The position numbers and the translations under genes are program-made. A stretch of 64,000 nucleotides of DNA. Source: Hyphomicrobiales bacterium. GTDB lineage: Bacteria; Pseudomonadota; Alphaproteobacteria; Rhizobiales; Beijerinckiaceae. Within the stretch, counting starts at the first letter, position 1. Each line of letters opens with the position of its first letter. The notes beneath the pieces were generated by a model. That model saw only the letters and a program-made list of their open reading frames with translations, did no database searches and had not been told where the DNA came from. Location of the stretch: the NCBI GenBank assembly GCA_027487245.1, contig JAIYDY010000123.1:1-64000 (forward strand), in the 5' to 3' direction. Shown piece after piece: positions 62,718 to 64,000 of this stretch.

Positions 62718-63842
62718 ATGACCCGCAACCCCTTCAGAGCGTTTGCCGCAGCGGCCCTCGCCCTTGTGCTCGGGCTGGCGCTGACTGACCCGGCATCGGC
62801 AACATCACGCATCAAGGATCTGGCTGCGGTCGAAGGCATCCGCCAGAACCAGTTGGTGGGCTATGGCATCGTGGTCGGCCTCAACGGCACCGGCGACACG
62901 CTCAACAACGCGCCCTTCACCCGCCAATCGGCACAGGCCATGCTCGAACGGCTCGGCGTCAACACGCGCGGGGCCAACATGCGCACCGCGAACATGGCCG
63001 CCGTGATCGTCACCGCCACCCTGCCGGCCTTTGCCACGCAGGGCACCAAGGTCGATGTCACCGTCTCCTCGCTGGGCGATGCCAAGTCCTTGCAGGGTGG
63101 CACATTGCTGGTCACCCCGCTGCTCGGTGCCGATGGCGAGGTCTATGCCGTCAGCCAGGGCGCCGTCTCGATTTCAGGCTTCGCGGCCGGTGGCGATGCC
63201 GCCAGCATCACGCGAGGCGTTCCCACGGTCGGCCGCATCGCCAACGGGGCGATGGTGGAACGCGAGATCGACTTCGCCCTCAACAAGCTCAAGAGCCTGC
63301 GTCTGGCGCTCCGTAACCCGGATTTCACCACCGCCCGCCGCATGGCAGCCGCGATCAACGATTTCATGGGGTCCGCCACCGCCGAGCCGACCGATCCCTC
63401 GACCGTCGTGATCCAGATCCCGCAGCGCTATCAGGGCAACATGATCCGCCTGCTGACGGAGATCGAACAGCTGCGGGTCGAGCCTGACCAGACGGCGCGC
63501 ATCGTCATCGATGAACGCTCCGGCATCATTGTCATGGGCCGTGACGTGAAAGTCTCGACCGTGGCCGTGGCGCAGGGCAACCTCACGGTGACGATCTCCG
63601 AGCAGCCGCAGGTGTCCCAGCCCAATCCGCTGGCCGGCGGACAGACCGCCGTCGTCCCGCGCACGGCCGTGAAGGTCGATACCGAAGGCGGCAACAAGCT
63701 GGCCATCGTCCGCGAAAGTGTCTCCCTGCGTGATCTTGTCGATGGGCTCAATGCCCTGGGCATCGGCCCGCGCGACATGATCTCCATCCTGCAGGCCATC
63801 AAGGCCGCAGGTGCCCTGCAAGCCGAAATCGAGGTGATGTGA
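62718..63842 (+). CDS. flgI: flagellar P-ring protein FlgI
   Basis: The protein has 374 residues with a signal peptide (to about 28, ending ASA). Signatures are RIKDLAAVEGIRQNQLVGYGIVVGLNGTGD, and VSLRDLVDGLNALGIGPRDMISILQAIKAAGAL at the C terminus. It builds the periplasmic P ring. Upstream is an AT-rich stretch with two GTTAA motifs. Its stop overlaps the start of the FlgJ-like gene by one base. Confidence 0.97.
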   Translation: MTRNPFRAFAAAALALVLGLALTDPASATSRIKDLAAVEGIRQNQLVGYGIVVGLNGTGDTLNNAPFTRQSAQAMLERLGVNTRGANMRTANMAAVIVTATLPAFATQGTKVDVTVSSLGDAKSLQGGTLLVTPLLGADGEVYAVSQGAVSISGFAAGGDAASITRGVPTVGRIANGAMVEREIDFALNKLKSLRLALRNPDFTTARRMAAAINDFMGSATAEPTDPSTVVIQIPQRYQGNMIRLLTEIEQLRVEPDQTARIVIDERSGIIVMGRDVKVSTVAVAQGNLTVTISEQPQVSQPNPLAGGQTAVVPRTAVKVDTEGGNKLAIVRESVSLRDLVDGLNALGIGPRDMISILQAIKAAGALQAEIEVM

Positions 63843-64000
63843 TGACCCTTGCCCTGCCAGGTCTGGCCCTGCCCGCCGCCAAGCTTGCACTCGGTGCCGC
63901 CTCAAGCGCTCTCAGCGCTGTCAACAAGGCGCTCAACCCTGCTGAGCAGAAGATCCGCAAGACCGCCGACGACTTCGAGACCATGTTTCTCGAAAACATG
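63842..64000 (+). CDS. FlgJ-like rod-binding protein (5' part only)
   Basis: Only the first 53 codons are in the window. MTLALPGLALPAAKLALG leads to IRKTADDFETMFLENM; the DFE-x-x-FLE-x-M motif is the start of the FlgJ N-terminal rod-capping domain. Overlap with the flgI stop (TGATG) shows translational coupling. Most alphaproteobacterial members lack the muramidase half found in E. coli FlgJ, but this cannot be seen here. Confidence 0.8.
   Translation, partial: MTLALPGLALPAAKLALGAASSALSAVNKALNPAEQKIRKTADDFETMFLENM

Overview
This is a 64 kb, GC-rich (about 65% by eye) chromosomal window from an alphaproteobacterium. It most likely belongs to the order Hyphomicrobiales (Rhizobiales), outside the Rhizobiaceae proper. 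The evidence is the set of clade-typical genes: the cell-cycle kinase CckA beside flhB, the flagellar regulator FliX beside flgI, a DUF6468 gene and MotE behind fliM, a Cys-poor DksA, an ATP12 chaperone, an NDUFS6-type zinc-finger protein, a PAS_5/PilZ pair and a BTLCP protease. I see no plasmid functions, transposases, integrases, phage genes, CRISPR arrays or recognised defence systems.

Region 1 (1-38 kb) is mostly housekeeping in short transcription units of alternating strand. It starts with a cut nitroreductase and an exported repeat protein. Next come a DUF2157/GDYXXLXY membrane pair and thrS. The yidD, MAPEG, IscU-like, folE and hisI neighbourhood follows, then patatin phospholipase, CBS and rhomboid genes. 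A PAS_5/PilZ pair suggests c-di-GMP sensing, and a broken EAL-domain gene lies nearby. After these are arfB, gpt, a MarR/nitroreductase unit, an acyl ligase, tRNA-Leu(UAA), an FAD monooxygenase and a TetR/DUF418 unit of visibly lower GC. The stretch ends with map-radC, sfsA, a CinA-like gene, an amine oxidase, murI, rpsD, a Spy-like chaperone, and an atp12-dipeptidase-hydrolase-hydrolase-gamma-carbonic-anhydrase run.

Region 2 (38-64 kb) is a flagellar locus. On the minus strand flgB-flgC-fliE-fliQ-fliR-flhB runs into cckA. Divergently, fliO (with a very long Ala/Pro tail) and fliP run on the plus strand. A 1197-residue exported AMIN-like/TPR protein lies on the minus strand between fliP and dksA. 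Then come an MFS gene, flgF-flgG-flgA-flgH (minus), and divergently fliL-fliM-DUF6468-motE followed by a RidA gene and a PLP aminotransferase. The locus ends with a methyltransferase, fliX, and flgI plus the start of a FlgJ-like rod gene, cut by the window end.

The most useful regulatory observation is a set of CtrA-type boxes (TTAA-N7-TTAA or one mismatch). They lie in the flgB/fliO and flgF/fliL divergent regions and upstream of the large AMIN/TPR gene. This ties the uncharacterised AMIN/TPR protein to the CckA-CtrA flagellar programme. Other good signals are two tandem 14-bp palindromes over the tetR promoter, a MarR-type site over the nitroreductase promoter, an 18-bp palindrome between the Spy-like and atp12 genes, an orphan intrinsic terminator at 12.1 kb suggesting a small RNA, and alternative hairpins at 15.8 kb.

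All calls are from reading the sequence without database searches. Family assignments rest on recognised motifs, and start codons are best guesses.
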